A stretch of DNA of 64,000 nucleotides from Alkalitalea saponilacus. Its GTDB lineage: Bacteria; Bacteroidota; Bacteroidia; Bacteroidales; Marinilabiliaceae. The notes beneath the pieces are model-generated. The model was given only the letters and a program-made list of their open reading frames with translations. It ran no database searches and had not been told where the DNA came from. A program made the position numbers and the translations under genes. Location: positions 1 to 64,000 of the forward strand of contig NZ_FUYV01000009.1 of NCBI RefSeq assembly GCF_900168165.1, written 5' to 3'. How positions within the stretch are numbered: the first letter of the stretch is position 1; each line of letters opens with the position of its first letter. This document shows, one piece after another, positions 52,617 through 61,507 of the stretch.

Positions 52617-52651
52617 ATCTTATAAATTATTAATAAACTAAATATTTAGCT

Positions 52652-52837
52652 ATGCCGATTCTAACAATCCTTATTGTCATTTTAGTTGTCGGAGTGTTGC
52701 TCTGGCTTGTAAACAGTTATATACCTATGCAACGAACAATTAAAGGTATATTAAACGCAGTTGTCGTTATCATCCTGGTAATATGGTTACTGAGTGTTTT
52801 TGGAGTTCTGGATAGTCTGCAAACCATAAAAATATAA
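52652..52837 (+). CDS. Thivi_2564-family mini membrane protein
   Basis: 61 residues, two transmembrane helices (ILTILIVILVVGVLLWLV and ILNAVVVIILVIWLLSVFG) joined by NSYIPMQRTIKG, the family's conserved loop. These tiny inner-membrane proteins are widespread and often found near stress genes; biochemical role unknown. First gene downstream of motif promoter site 2, followed by the hybrid kinase (132 bp) and an lmo0937-type gene. Confidence 0.88.
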   Translation: MPILTILIVILVVGVLLWLVNSYIPMQRTIKGILNAVVVIILVIWLLSVFGVLDSLQTIKI

Positions 52838-52969
52838 TCGTATATCGCTATCCAATTGTAATACAATTCAAAATTCTAAATATCAAATCGGACTGAGATC
52901 CGAGCGTTAAAACTATACAGTAATAATCTAACTCCCAACAAACTAACCCGGTATTAACACAAAAACACC

Positions 52970-54646
52970 ATGAAAAAGTCAGCAACTACAGACAAACAGG
53001 TGAATAAAATAAAACAAGCAGAGAACAAAACCGACAAATTAAACCTGATTCATGAACTGGAAGTGCATCAGATTGAACTGGAAATGCAAAATGATGAGCT
53101 GAAAAAAACCAAAGAAAAAGCAGAACGTGCAGAAAAAAAATATAGAGAGTTATATGATTTTGCTCCAACTGCCTACTTGACTCTGACAAAGAAAGGCAAA
53201 ATTAAAGACCTGAATTTTAGCGCAGAAAATATGTTGGGAAAAGATCGTATGCATTTAGTAGAGAGTAGTTTTGGTTTTTATATATCACTTGAAACAAGAG
53301 ACAGCTTTAATCGTTTTTTGCAACGTATATTTACCGAAAAAGTTAAAGCAACCTGCGAAGCTAAACTTGAAACTCATGATGGATCAGCAAAACATGTTCT
53401 CATTACCGGTATTATTAGCAATATTGACGAAAAATGTCTGATGAACATGATTGACATCACCAAGCGCATACAAGCTGAACAAGAACTGATTATGGCCAAA
53501 GAGAAAGCTGAAGAAAGCGAAAGATTGAAGTCGTCTTTTTTGGCCAACATGAGCCACGAAATAAGGACTCCAATGAATGGGATACTTGGATTTACAGAAT
53601 TGCTTAAAGACATGAAGCTAAATGGGAAAGATCAAAAAGAGTGCATTAATATAATTGAAAAAAGCGGTACTCGAATGCTCAACATCCTGAATGATATTAT
53701 CAGCATCTCAAAAATAGAATCGAAGCAAATTGATGTTTTAATCTCAGATACAAATATTAACGATCAGGTAGAGTACATCTATCACTTTTTTAAGCTGGAA
53801 GCAGAACAAAAGAAGTTGAAGATTTCATTTAAAAATGGGCTGAATTTAGGTGAGGCATTTATCAGTACAGACAGGGAAAAACTATATGCCATACTCACAA
53901 ACCTTGTTAAAAATGCAGTAAAATTTACCCAAACCGGCTTCATTGAATTGGGGTATACAAAAAAAGATAATTTCTTAGAGTTTTATGTAAGAGATAGTGG
54001 CCCCGGAATTCATGAAGAAGAGAAAAGCACCATTTTTGGTCGGTTTATTCAAGGCAGCAAAGCATATATCCGCAATTTGGAAGGTGCAGGTTTGGGATTG
54101 TCAATAACAAAAGCTTATGTTGAAATGTTGGGAGGGAAAATTTGGGTTGAGAATAATGCAGGCGAAAATAATGAATCATCGGGGGCAACATTCTTTTTTA
54201 CCATCCCGGCTATTCCTGTTAAAAAAGCCCAGTCTGCCATAAACAATAAGAAGCTCAAAGAAGCAAAAAAAAATGAAGCAAAAAAACTAAATATTCTGGT
54301 TGTTGAAAACGATGAGATATCCAGAATGCTTATTATCGCCATGCTGGAAGAATTAATCAACAAGGTTTTAACAGCAACAAATGGAGTTGAAGCAATAGAC
54401 CTTTACCAGAAAAACTCGGAAATAGACTTGGTTTTAATGGACATAAACATGCCGGAAATGGATGGCTATGAAGCCACTCGAAAAATCCGCGAGTTTGATA
54501 AAGATGTCATAATAATTGCACAAACGGCCTATGCATTAGCCGGTGACGAGGAAAAGTCACTTAACGCGGGATGCAATAACTATATCTCAAAACCCATAGA
54601 CAAAGAAAAATTAAAGACTATGATCATCAATTCATTTTCTAATTAA
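52970..54646 (+). CDS. Soluble hybrid histidine kinase (PAS-HK-receiver)
   Basis: 558 residues without a transmembrane segment. N-terminal coiled coil (about 20-60, IHELEVHQIELEMQNDELKK), PAS domain (about 58-170, ELYDFAPTAYLTLTKKGKI), HisKA with phospho-acceptor His196 (MSHEIRTPMNG), HATPase with LVKNAVKF, DSGPGI and GAGLGLSI, and a receiver domain (about 440-558) with phospho-acceptor Asp491 (LVLMDINMPEMDGYEA). There is no output domain, so the signal must pass to a separate response regulator. As a member of the site 2 operon it may sense the state that also activates the motif promoters (inference). Confidence 0.93.
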   Translation: MKKSATTDKQVNKIKQAENKTDKLNLIHELEVHQIELEMQNDELKKTKEKAERAEKKYRELYDFAPTAYLTLTKKGKIKDLNFSAENMLGKDRMHLVESSFGFYISLETRDSFNRFLQRIFTEKVKATCEAKLETHDGSAKHVLITGIISNIDEKCLMNMIDITKRIQAEQELIMAKEKAEESERLKSSFLANMSHEIRTPMNGILGFTELLKDMKLNGKDQKECINIIEKSGTRMLNILNDIISISKIESKQIDVLISDTNINDQVEYIYHFFKLEAEQKKLKISFKNGLNLGEAFISTDREKLYAILTNLVKNAVKFTQTGFIELGYTKKDNFLEFYVRDSGPGIHEEEKSTIFGRFIQGSKAYIRNLEGAGLGLSITKAYVEMLGGKIWVENNAGENNESSGATFFFTIPAIPVKKAQSAINNKKLKEAKKNEAKKLNILVVENDEISRMLIIAMLEELINKVLTATNGVEAIDLYQKNSEIDLVLMDINMPEMDGYEATRKIREFDKDVIIIAQTAYALAGDEEKSLNAGCNNYISKPIDKEKLKTMIINSFSN

Positions 54647-54763
54647 AAAAACAAATAGGTACTTTTTGTGACTGAAAACTTCAAACATAAATCTATTTTG
54701 AGGTTGAAAAGTAACATTCAGGAAGTTTAACAATGTAATAAACAAACATCAAAAACAATTATT

Positions 54764-54916
54764 ATGGGAAATTTACTTTACATCATTGCTGTCATCCTGA
54801 TCGTTTTATGGGCAATCGGATTTATTGGTTACAGCGCAGGCGGAATTATTCATGTTCTGCTCGCAATAGCTCTTATAGCTATAGTTTTAAGACTAATACA
54901 GGGGAAAAAGATTTAA
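54764..54916 (+). CDS. lmo0937-family mini membrane protein, second copy
   Basis: 50 residues, beginning MGNLLYIIAVILIVLWAIGF and ending QGKKI, with two hydrophobic helices around the conserved GYSAGGIIHVLL. This is the canonical lmo0937/DUF5670 sequence and is closer to the family consensus than the copy at 44570. Last gene of the site 2 operon (117 bp after the kinase) and followed by a strong terminator. Function unknown; the family is associated with stress conditions. Confidence 0.9.
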   Translation: MGNLLYIIAVILIVLWAIGFIGYSAGGIIHVLLAIALIAIVLRLIQGKKI

Positions 54917-54993
54917 TAAAAAAGTGTAGCAAAGATGACAGAAACTTATAGCATTGGATTATGCTCATGGGTATAAGTGGTTTGATTAGGGAT

Positions 54994-55024
54994 AAAATGT
55001 GGGCAGGCAGAATGCCCACATTTT
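54994..55024 (+). terminator. Terminator of the kinase/lmo0937 operon
   Basis: AAAATGTGGGCA and TGCCCACATTTT form a perfect 12-bp stem with a 7-nt loop, ending in T residues; bidirectional by symmetry. Confidence 0.85.
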
Positions 55025-55124
55025 CACCCTTAGTGTCTTGGTAAACAGCATTTTACAAAATACATGAATAAGCTAATCCGTAAGAGAAAAGAGATTATGA
55101 TTTGAAATCTTCGACATATATAAA

Positions 55125-55973
55125 GTGAAAAAATTTGCCTCATTTAAAAAAGTAACAATAAACACACATATTGTTAAAAAGCATGTAATCCGGCTTGGTG
55201 AGAAAACGTATAAAAAAACGCAGGATGCTAATGTTTTCTTTCTGGGAATAGGCGATTTCGTTCTGTTTTTTTGGGAAACGGTAAAAGAAACATTTTCTCT
55301 GGGTTTTGAATTTAAAGAATTCCTGAGGCAATGTTACCTAATTGGGTACAAAACATTACCCCTTATTTCGGTAACTGGTCTTATTATGGGGATGGTGTTA
55401 ACCATCCAGTCGCGACCGGTATTGGCCGACTTTGGCGCTGTGTCCCTCCTTCCGGGAATGGTGGCGGCTTCAATCATCCGGGAAATGGGCCCGGTAATAA
55501 CCGCTCTAATTTGCGCAGGAAAAATTGGTTCAGGTATCGGAGCGGAATTAGGCTCTATGAAGGTCTCAGAACAAATTGATGCCATGGAAGTATCTTCCAC
55601 TCATCCCATTCGCTTTTTGGTGGTTACAAGAGTTCTTGCTGCCACATTGATGATTCCGATTTTGGTTATGTATGCCGATGCTCTCGGAATTCTGGGAAGC
55701 TGGGCAGCCATCAACATCAAAGGCAGTGTCTCCTTTGTTCTGTTTTTCCATCAGGCTTTTAGGGTAATTGATTTTATGGATTTCCTCCCTGCTGTTATAA
55801 AAACGTTCTTTTTTGGAGCAGCCATCGGATTTGTGGGATGCTACAAGGGCTACACCGCGGGTCGTGGAACTGAAAGCGTAGGTAAAGCAGCCAATTCAGC
55901 CGTTGTACTTGCCTCACTTCTTGTGATAATTATTGATTTGATTGCAGTTCAGATAACCGATATGCTTTTATAG
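55125..55973 (+). CDS. mlaE: MlaE-family lipid ABC transporter permease
   Basis: 282 residues with a GTG start (AAAGTGAAAAAA). About five to six hydrophobic helices; conserved MlaE core TGLIMGMVLTIQSRPVLADFGA, then IIREMGPVITALICAGKIGSGIGAELGSMKVSEQIDAMEV and GCYKGYTAGRGTESVGKAAN. The permease moves phospholipids between the inner membrane and the MlaD hexamer. The extended, basic N-terminus of about 60 residues is longer than in E. coli. First gene of mlaE-mlaF-mlaD, 36 bp upstream of mlaF. Confidence 0.95.
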   Translation: MKKFASFKKVTINTHIVKKHVIRLGEKTYKKTQDANVFFLGIGDFVLFFWETVKETFSLGFEFKEFLRQCYLIGYKTLPLISVTGLIMGMVLTIQSRPVLADFGAVSLLPGMVAASIIREMGPVITALICAGKIGSGIGAELGSMKVSEQIDAMEVSSTHPIRFLVVTRVLAATLMIPILVMYADALGILGSWAAINIKGSVSFVLFFHQAFRVIDFMDFLPAVIKTFFFGAAIGFVGCYKGYTAGRGTESVGKAANSAVVLASLLVIIIDLIAVQITDMLL

Positions 55974-56009
55974 TCTGGATAACAAAAAACACCTAATAGT
56001 AAAAGCTTT

Positions 56010-56768
56010 ATGCAGGAGAGCACAAAAAAAAACAATCTGGTTATAGAAATCTGTAACCTAAGCAAAGGATTTGACAACCAACTGGTTTTAAAAAATTTAT
56101 CACTAAACCTGATGGATGGTGAAAATCTGGTAGTGCTTGGAAAATCAGGCTCAGGAAAATCTGTTCTCATTAAGTGCATCGTTCGTTTGCTAAACGCCGA
56201 CCAGGGAAGCATTCACGTTCTGGGCAAAAATGTGAATGAATTAAGAAGTAAAGAATTGGCAAAACTTAGAGAAAAAATTGGATTTCTTTTCCAAAGTGGC
56301 GCATTATATGATTCCATGACCATTAAACAAAACCTTGAATTTCCTCTGATCAGAATAAAGAAGAAACTAACAAAAAAGGAAAGGGATGAAAAAATTGAAG
56401 AAGTCTTAGTGAATGTAGGTTTAGGCGAAACGTTGGATCAGATGCCATCTGAACTTTCAGGCGGAATGCGAAAACGTGCCAGTTTGGCACGCACCATTAT
56501 TGTTGACCCAATGATTATGCTCTACGACGAGCCGACCACAGGTCTCGACCCGGTAACCTCAAATGGCATCAGCACACTTATTAACGATGTTCAAAAGAAA
56601 TACAAAACATCATCCATCATCATAACTCACGATATTGAATGTGCCCGTGCAACTGCCGACAGAATAATCATGTTAAAAGACGGCGATGTATACATGGAAG
56701 GGAGCATTGATGATTTTGAGAATTCGACAGATGAGTTAATCCAATCTTTTTTCAAAGAAAAAACATAA
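56010..56768 (+). CDS. mlaF: MlaF-family ABC transporter ATP-binding protein
   Basis: 252 residues. Walker A GKSGSGKSV, Q-loop LFQSGALYDSMT, signature LSGGMRKRASLART, Walker B IMLYDEPTTGLDPVT, and switch His in ITHDIECA. The LSGGM-RKR form and the SGALYDSMTIKQN segment are typical of the Mla/Ttg2 lipid transport ATPases. Works as a cytoplasmic dimer with MlaE. Ends 2 bp before mlaD, indicating translational coupling. Confidence 0.95.
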   Translation: MQESTKKNNLVIEICNLSKGFDNQLVLKNLSLNLMDGENLVVLGKSGSGKSVLIKCIVRLLNADQGSIHVLGKNVNELRSKELAKLREKIGFLFQSGALYDSMTIKQNLEFPLIRIKKKLTKKERDEKIEEVLVNVGLGETLDQMPSELSGGMRKRASLARTIIVDPMIMLYDEPTTGLDPVTSNGISTLINDVQKKYKTSSIIITHDIECARATADRIIMLKDGDVYMEGSIDDFENSTDELIQSFFKEKT

Positions 56769-56770
56769 GT

Positions 56771-57706
56771 ATGGAAAATCACACAACACGTTTCAAGGCG
56801 CTATTGGGCATATTTATAACAGTTGGAATAGCCATATTTGTAATTGCCATTTTCATAATTGGCAAACAACAGAATCTATTTAATCCTGTATTTAAAATTA
56901 CGACTGACTTCTATAATGTAAGCGGGTTGCAGGTTGGAAATAACATCCGTTTCTCAGGCATAAATGTTGGTATTGTGGATAATATTAAAATCATTAACGA
57001 TTCAACCGTACAGGTTGAAATGCTTATCAGAAAAAACGTTCAGGAATTTATAAAAGCTGACAGTCAGGCAAATATTGGTTCCGAAGGAATTATTGGCGAC
57101 CGCATTATTATCATTTCTCAGGGAAGTAATACCTCTCCCATGGCAATTGACGGACAACATATTTTATCCAAAGAACCAATTGAAACCGATGACATTATGA
57201 AGAGCCTAAAAACCACAGCGGAAAATGCTGAGGTTATTACTCATCAGCTTGCCGAAATTATGACAAATATTAATGACGGGCAGGGAATGTTGGGGAGATT
57301 AATATCGGATCCAGTCATTGCAGAAAATGTTAATATGACCATCGAAAACTTAAGAAAGAGCTCCGAAGGATTGGATCAAACCATAGAACTTACACAGGAG
57401 AATGTGTTTGCCTTTATGGAAAGCTTACTTAATACTGCTGCAAAAACTGAAGTTGCCTCCAATGAGCTAGGCGAAATTATGACGAAAATTAACAGCGGCG
57501 AAGGAGCCATTGGAATGTTGATTCGTGATACAACCATTGTAAATAATATCCATGAAACCATGGAAAACATCAAAGAAAGCAGCATTGGCCTGAACGAAAA
57601 CATGGAAGCTCTAAAACACAATTTTCTTTTTCGAAGATATTTCAGGCGACAAGCAAGGGAAGAAGAACGATTGCGGTTAGAGGAAGAGATGATAGAAAAC
57701 AAGTGA
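56771..57706 (+). CDS. mlaD: MlaD-family (MCE domain) lipid transport protein
   Basis: 311 residues. One N-terminal transmembrane helix (about 14-35), a single MCE domain (about 40-120: FYNVSGLQVGNNIRFSGINVGIVDNI, GIIGDRIIIISQGS) and a long helical C-terminal region with two related segments, NINDGQGMLGRLISDP and KINSGEGAIGMLIRDT. The tail (RRQAREEERLRLEEE) is strongly charged. The MCE hexamer forms a lipid-binding ring; the extended helices may build a channel across the periplasm. No mlaB, mlaC or mlaA is next to it; the next gene encodes a BamA/TamA-like barrel 63 bp downstream. Confidence 0.93.
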   Translation: MENHTTRFKALLGIFITVGIAIFVIAIFIIGKQQNLFNPVFKITTDFYNVSGLQVGNNIRFSGINVGIVDNIKIINDSTVQVEMLIRKNVQEFIKADSQANIGSEGIIGDRIIIISQGSNTSPMAIDGQHILSKEPIETDDIMKSLKTTAENAEVITHQLAEIMTNINDGQGMLGRLISDPVIAENVNMTIENLRKSSEGLDQTIELTQENVFAFMESLLNTAAKTEVASNELGEIMTKINSGEGAIGMLIRDTTIVNNIHETMENIKESSIGLNENMEALKHNFLFRRYFRRQAREEERLRLEEEMIENK

Positions 57707-57769
57707 GAGCGGGTCAGATTTATTGTGGATAGTTTCTGATTTTAGCTTTCTTTAAACGAACAATTAGGG

Positions 57770-59581
57770 ATGAGACGTGCGGTATTCTGTTTTTTTGTTT
57801 TTCTTTTGGCAAATGAATTTGCTTTAACACAGGATGCAATTAACCAAAGAGACTCTACTCTTCTTTATGAGAACATTGAAACTTATTCAGACCGCAGTGG
57901 GTTTACTAAATTTATGTTCCGGTTGTTTTTTAAACCGGTATCATCAATTCCTGCACAGGAAAAGGTAAACAAGCAACTGGAACAAAAGCCATACAGCACA
58001 TTTGAAGGGAAAATAATCAAACATATTCATATTGTAACTTTAGATCCGTTTGGCAATTCAATTGGCGACACCATTACGGGGTCGCTGAACATATTAACCA
58101 GAGCCGGAAACAGATATCATGTAAAAACCCATCCCAATACCATTCGAAATTTGTTATTGGTACGTGAAAACCAGCCCTATGATTCATTGAGAATAAAAGA
58201 ATCTGAACGGTTGGTCCGCAGAATGAACTTTGTTACCGATGTCTCATTTTACACACTGGAAGTGCCTGAATCTCCTGATTCGGTTGATATCTACATCCGC
58301 GAGCTGGACAGCTGGAGTCTCCTCCCCGGAGTCTCCCGTTCCGATAAGCGACTAACCCTTAGTTTGCGTGAAAACAACCTTCTGGGTCTTGGTCACGGGT
58401 TTCAAAACGGAATAATTGTGAACCGTTCATCCGGCGACATTGCTTACCGAATGAAATACTTCATCCCAAATATCGGCAATACCTATATCAATTCTACTCT
58501 TGAATATGGTACAGATGAATATGGCGTTTTAATCAAAAGCATTGATTTCGAACGACCTTTTTTTTCACCCCTATCGAAATGGGCAGGCGGGATAAATTTC
58601 TCTCAACATCATCATAAAAATCCCATCTGGTCCGACAATTTTATTCCATATAAGTATAATTTACAGGATTTATGGATCGGAAATTCAATTCCTGTATTGA
58701 AAGGGAACTCAGAATATAGTCGCACCACCAGATTTATTTCATCCTTGCGCTTTAAGCGCATCCGTTTTATCGAACAGCCTCCTGTAACGATTGATACTTT
58801 GCAATTTTACAGGAATGAAAATTTCTATCTTTCCAGTGTAGGCGTTTCCACCAGGTTATATGTAAAAGATAGGTATATTTTTAAATTTGGTGTATCGGAA
58901 GATGTCCCCATAGGAAAGGTAATTGCTCTGACAGGTGGCTATCAAAATAAAAACGGTTTTGACCGTTTTTATATCGGAGCAAGATTTTCTTCCGGCAACT
59001 ATTATACCTGGGGATATATTAGCTCCAATATCGAATACGGCACGTTTCTCAATTCAGATAAAACTGAGAATGGAGTTTTTCTGGTGGAGGCCAATTATTT
59101 TACAAAACTGATTGAAACAGGAAAATGGAAATTCAGGCAGTTCATTAAACCTCAATTAATTATTGGCTTCAATCGCACCGATTACGACAGTCTAACCATC
59201 AACCATGAATATGGGTTGAGAGGTTTTAACAGCCCTGAACTATCGGGAGCCAGTCGCTTGTTGTTTACATCGCAAACACAATCATATCCTCCCTGGAATT
59301 TTATCGGATTTCACTTTGGCCCCTATTTTAATTTTTCCTTGGGAATGCTTGGCGATGCAGCAAAGGGCTTCCGGAACAGCAGGTTGTACTCCCAAATTGG
59401 ACTGGGCGTTTTAATAAAAAATGATAATCTGGTTTTGAATGCGTTTCAAATATCCATTTCGTATTATCCGGTAATTGCCGGCATAGGAAATAATATCTTT
59501 AAAGCAAACTCTTTTCAAAGCGTTGATTTCGGAATCCGTGATTTTGAGATTGGAAAGCCGGGAGTGATTCCATTTCGGTAG
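57770..59581 (+). CDS. BamA/TamA-family (Omp85-like) outer-membrane barrel protein
   Basis: 603 residues. Signal peptide 1-20; a POTRA-like domain (about 75-185: FEGKIIKHIHIVTLDPFG, VRENQPYDSLRIKESERLVRRM, VDIYIRELDSWSLLPG), then a 16-strand-like beta-barrel with conserved RENNLLGLGHGF and the Omp85-type RGF segment (LRGFNSPELSGASR, about 482-495), ending in an aromatic-proline-Phe-Arg terminus. It follows mlaEFD in the same direction, so it may be the outer-membrane end of this lipid pathway. One POTRA is fewer than BamA (five). Role inferred from context. Confidence 0.85.
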   Translation: MRRAVFCFFVFLLANEFALTQDAINQRDSTLLYENIETYSDRSGFTKFMFRLFFKPVSSIPAQEKVNKQLEQKPYSTFEGKIIKHIHIVTLDPFGNSIGDTITGSLNILTRAGNRYHVKTHPNTIRNLLLVRENQPYDSLRIKESERLVRRMNFVTDVSFYTLEVPESPDSVDIYIRELDSWSLLPGVSRSDKRLTLSLRENNLLGLGHGFQNGIIVNRSSGDIAYRMKYFIPNIGNTYINSTLEYGTDEYGVLIKSIDFERPFFSPLSKWAGGINFSQHHHKNPIWSDNFIPYKYNLQDLWIGNSIPVLKGNSEYSRTTRFISSLRFKRIRFIEQPPVTIDTLQFYRNENFYLSSVGVSTRLYVKDRYIFKFGVSEDVPIGKVIALTGGYQNKNGFDRFYIGARFSSGNYYTWGYISSNIEYGTFLNSDKTENGVFLVEANYFTKLIETGKWKFRQFIKPQLIIGFNRTDYDSLTINHEYGLRGFNSPELSGASRLLFTSQTQSYPPWNFIGFHFGPYFNFSLGMLGDAAKGFRNSRLYSQIGLGVLIKNDNLVLNAFQISISYYPVIAGIGNNIFKANSFQSVDFGIRDFEIGKPGVIPFR

Positions 59582-59647
59582 AGTAAAAAACGACCGTCTG
59601 AAAAGTTAAAAAGCAAAATCACAAGCGCACAAACTAATTCAAAAAGA

Positions 59648-59691
59648 AGCACAGAGAGCTACATGTTTAACTACATATTACTCTCTGTGCT
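59648..59691. terminator. CACAGAG hairpin between convergent genes
   Basis: AGCACAGAGAG (59648-59658) is complementary to CTCTCTGTGCT (59681-59691), with degenerate CACAAG / CTTCTGTG continuation on both sides. It lies between the BamA-like gene and the convergent barrel gene and resembles the hairpins at 37375 and 39978. Confidence 0.5.
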
Positions 59692-59799
59692 CTTCTGTGT
59701 ACTTCTCGGTTAAAACCTTAACTACCAGTTTCCCGAATGCATGAAAACTAAAGATCTTAAAAATCCATAACAATAATAATCTTAGCAGACACTAAAATT

Positions 59800-60483
59800 C
59801 TAAAGGCGATATCCAAGTGACAGTCCGAAACCCGTATTTTTTAATGTCGACTGGTTATCATCAGTAATTCGGTTATCTTCCGGGCTGATATCCAGCAAAC
59901 CCAGTTGGGTGTTCAGTTGTAAAAATAATCCTGACTGCAGTTCATAACCAAAAAAGAGGTTCGCTCCGGCATCAAGCGGTTTTATATATACGGTGGTTAA
60001 AGGGTCATCAGAATTCACCTTATTCTTAAATTTAATATCTGTATCAATTGATACAGGGCCGCCTTCGTACGTAGCTTTACCATTAATCCCATAAGCAACG
60101 TATGGCCCAAACCCAAGAAATACATACCCATTACCAACCATCGCTTTATAAACAAGGTTCAACGGCAGCTCAATGTACGACAGCTTGTATGTGGATGATA
60201 CAGCACCTTCTGAGCTCTTAGCACCTTTGGTACTGAACATTAATCCCGGCTGAAAATAAAACTCCGGAGCAATGGCCATTTGAGCATTCAATCCTGCATG
60301 AAAACCTATTAGAATATCATTATCAAGCGAACTACCGCCTATATCCTTACCGTTCAAATTCTGAAAATTAACACCCCCAAGAATCCCGATGGAAGATCTC
60401 GATTCTGCAGCCCGCTGTGAAAATGCTGTAACTGGTACTAGAAGCGCTAAAAGTATTATTAAATAAAAATGTTTTGCTTTCAT
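59800..60483 (-). CDS. PorT/OmpW-like outer-membrane beta-barrel protein
   Basis: 227 residues. Signal peptide 1-23 (ALLVPVTAFSQRA). The mature protein is an eight-stranded barrel of the outer-membrane beta-barrel (PF13568-like) type: IGILGGVNFQNLNG, GFHAGLNAQMAI, FYFQPGLMFSTKGA, LSYIELPLNLVYKA, YVFLGFGPYVAYGI, FGYELQSGLFLQLNTQLGLLDI, and terminal FGLSLGYRL. Probable small porin or structural protein; no specific substrate can be inferred. Convergent to the BamA-like gene and 86 bp downstream of the OmpA lipoprotein gene. Confidence 0.88.
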   Translation of the reverse strand: MKAKHFYLIILLALLVPVTAFSQRAAESRSSIGILGGVNFQNLNGKDIGGSSLDNDILIGFHAGLNAQMAIAPEFYFQPGLMFSTKGAKSSEGAVSSTYKLSYIELPLNLVYKAMVGNGYVFLGFGPYVAYGINGKATYEGGPVSIDTDIKFKNKVNSDDPLTTVYIKPLDAGANLFFGYELQSGLFLQLNTQLGLLDISPEDNRITDDNQSTLKNTGFGLSLGYRL

Positions 60484-60569
60484 TGTGTTTATTTTAAATG
60501 TTATGAAATTATTGATATAACGCGAAAGTGCTGTATGCGATTAGCATTCTAGCTAATAGCAATAAAAGA

Positions 60570-61241
60570 TTAATTTAAGGCTTGTTTTTCTGCATCAGCT
60601 TTCATTTTTTCATTAGCCGAAATCAAAAACTCAACTCTGCGGTTTTGGCTGCGACCTTGAACAGTTTCATTTTCATATTTTGGTAAAGTTTCTCCAAATC
60701 CTTTAATGGACAATCGGCCATATGATATTCCTTTCCCGGACAAATAACTGGAAACGCTTCTTGCCCGTTGTTCTGATAAGGTCTGGTTATACGCTTTACT
60801 CCCACTGCTGTCGGTATGTCCTTGTATTTCAATGTTGGTATCAGGATAGCTGTTCAATATAGTAACCAGTTTATTCAGGTTTAATTTGGCTTCTTCCGAT
60901 AAGTTCGATTGATCAAAACCAAACAAAATGTTACTGCTGAATTCCACAATAATCCCTTCACCTACACGTTCAACTCTTGCATCAGGAACTGATTTTGCTA
61001 TTTCCTCAGCCTGCTTATCCATTTGTCGCCCAATGACTGCACCCGTAGCACCACCAGCAGCTGCACCAATGATAGCCCCAAGAGCCGTATTGCCTGAAGC
61101 TCTGCCTATTACCGCACCTGCCGTTCCACCAGCTGCAGTTCCAACAACCGCTCCCTTCTGTGTCCTGTTCCATGAAGCACAACCAACAAATATGAAAGCC
61201 ATGCCGAATACGATGAGCAAACTCATTCTTAACTTGTTCAT
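60570..61241 (-). CDS. OmpA-family lipoprotein with glycine-zipper segment
   Basis: 223 residues. Lipoprotein signal with Cys21 (IFVGCASW). Residues 28-78 form glycine-zipper repeats (GAVVGTAAGGTAGAVIGRA, GAIIGAAAGGATGAVIGRQ), then an OmpA C-terminal peptidoglycan-binding domain (about 105-215) with ILFGFDQSNLSEEAKLNLNKL, IQGHTDSSGSKAYNQTLSEQRA and RRVEFLISAN. Tethers the outer membrane to peptidoglycan, similar to YiaD. Its promoter carries motif site 4, grouping it with the stress genes. Confidence 0.93.
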   Translation of the reverse strand: MNKLRMSLLIVFGMAFIFVGCASWNRTQKGAVVGTAAGGTAGAVIGRASGNTALGAIIGAAAGGATGAVIGRQMDKQAEEIAKSVPDARVERVGEGIIVEFSSNILFGFDQSNLSEEAKLNLNKLVTILNSYPDTNIEIQGHTDSSGSKAYNQTLSEQRARSVSSYLSGKGISYGRLSIKGFGETLPKYENETVQGRSQNRRVEFLISANEKMKADAEKQALN

Positions 61242-61275
61242 AATAATAGTATTAATATTGGTTTATTATTTAGGA

Positions 61276-61341
61276 TAAAGATCGGCTCATTTTTATAAGT
61301 AAATGTTACACATTTGCTTATAACTGTTACATGATTCACAC
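61276..61341 (-). promoter_or_regulatory. Regulon promoter site 4 (OmpA lipoprotein)
   Basis: Minus-strand reading: GTGTGAATCATGTAAC (61341 to 61326), second repeat GTGTAAC (61311 to 61305) starting 21 bp on, then GATCTTTA (61283 to 61276) starting 28 bp after that. The target ATG (61241) is 35 bp downstream of the box. Confidence 0.68.
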
Positions 61342-61507
61342 ATTTACAACTGCTACGTAGTTTTGGAGTTGTTTTTCCTGTTACTGAACAGTCTAAACTG
61401 TCTGGTAAAGACTAAATAGAATCTGCCTTCAGGGCTTGTCATCAAAAATGAATCTTTCAATCTATAACCAGATTCGAGTCATTTTTTTAATAAGCCTAAT
61501 TTAAAAT

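Larger units (their letters stand above)
52074..52651. other. Divergent regulatory region with two motif promoters
   Basis: 578 bp without a convincing gene. It carries site 3 (minus strand) and site 2 (plus strand), which drive genes in opposite directions. The sequence between about 52300 and 52500 is unstructured as far as I can see. A 70-codon minus frame across 52021-52233 overlaps the radical SAM start and is rejected. Confidence 0.5.

Noticed and set aside
54661-54763. Sixth copy of the motif promoter before the second lmo0937 gene
   Set aside because: AATGTAAT and AAGTAAC are present, but spacing (24 bp) and the GTGNGAAT block do not match.
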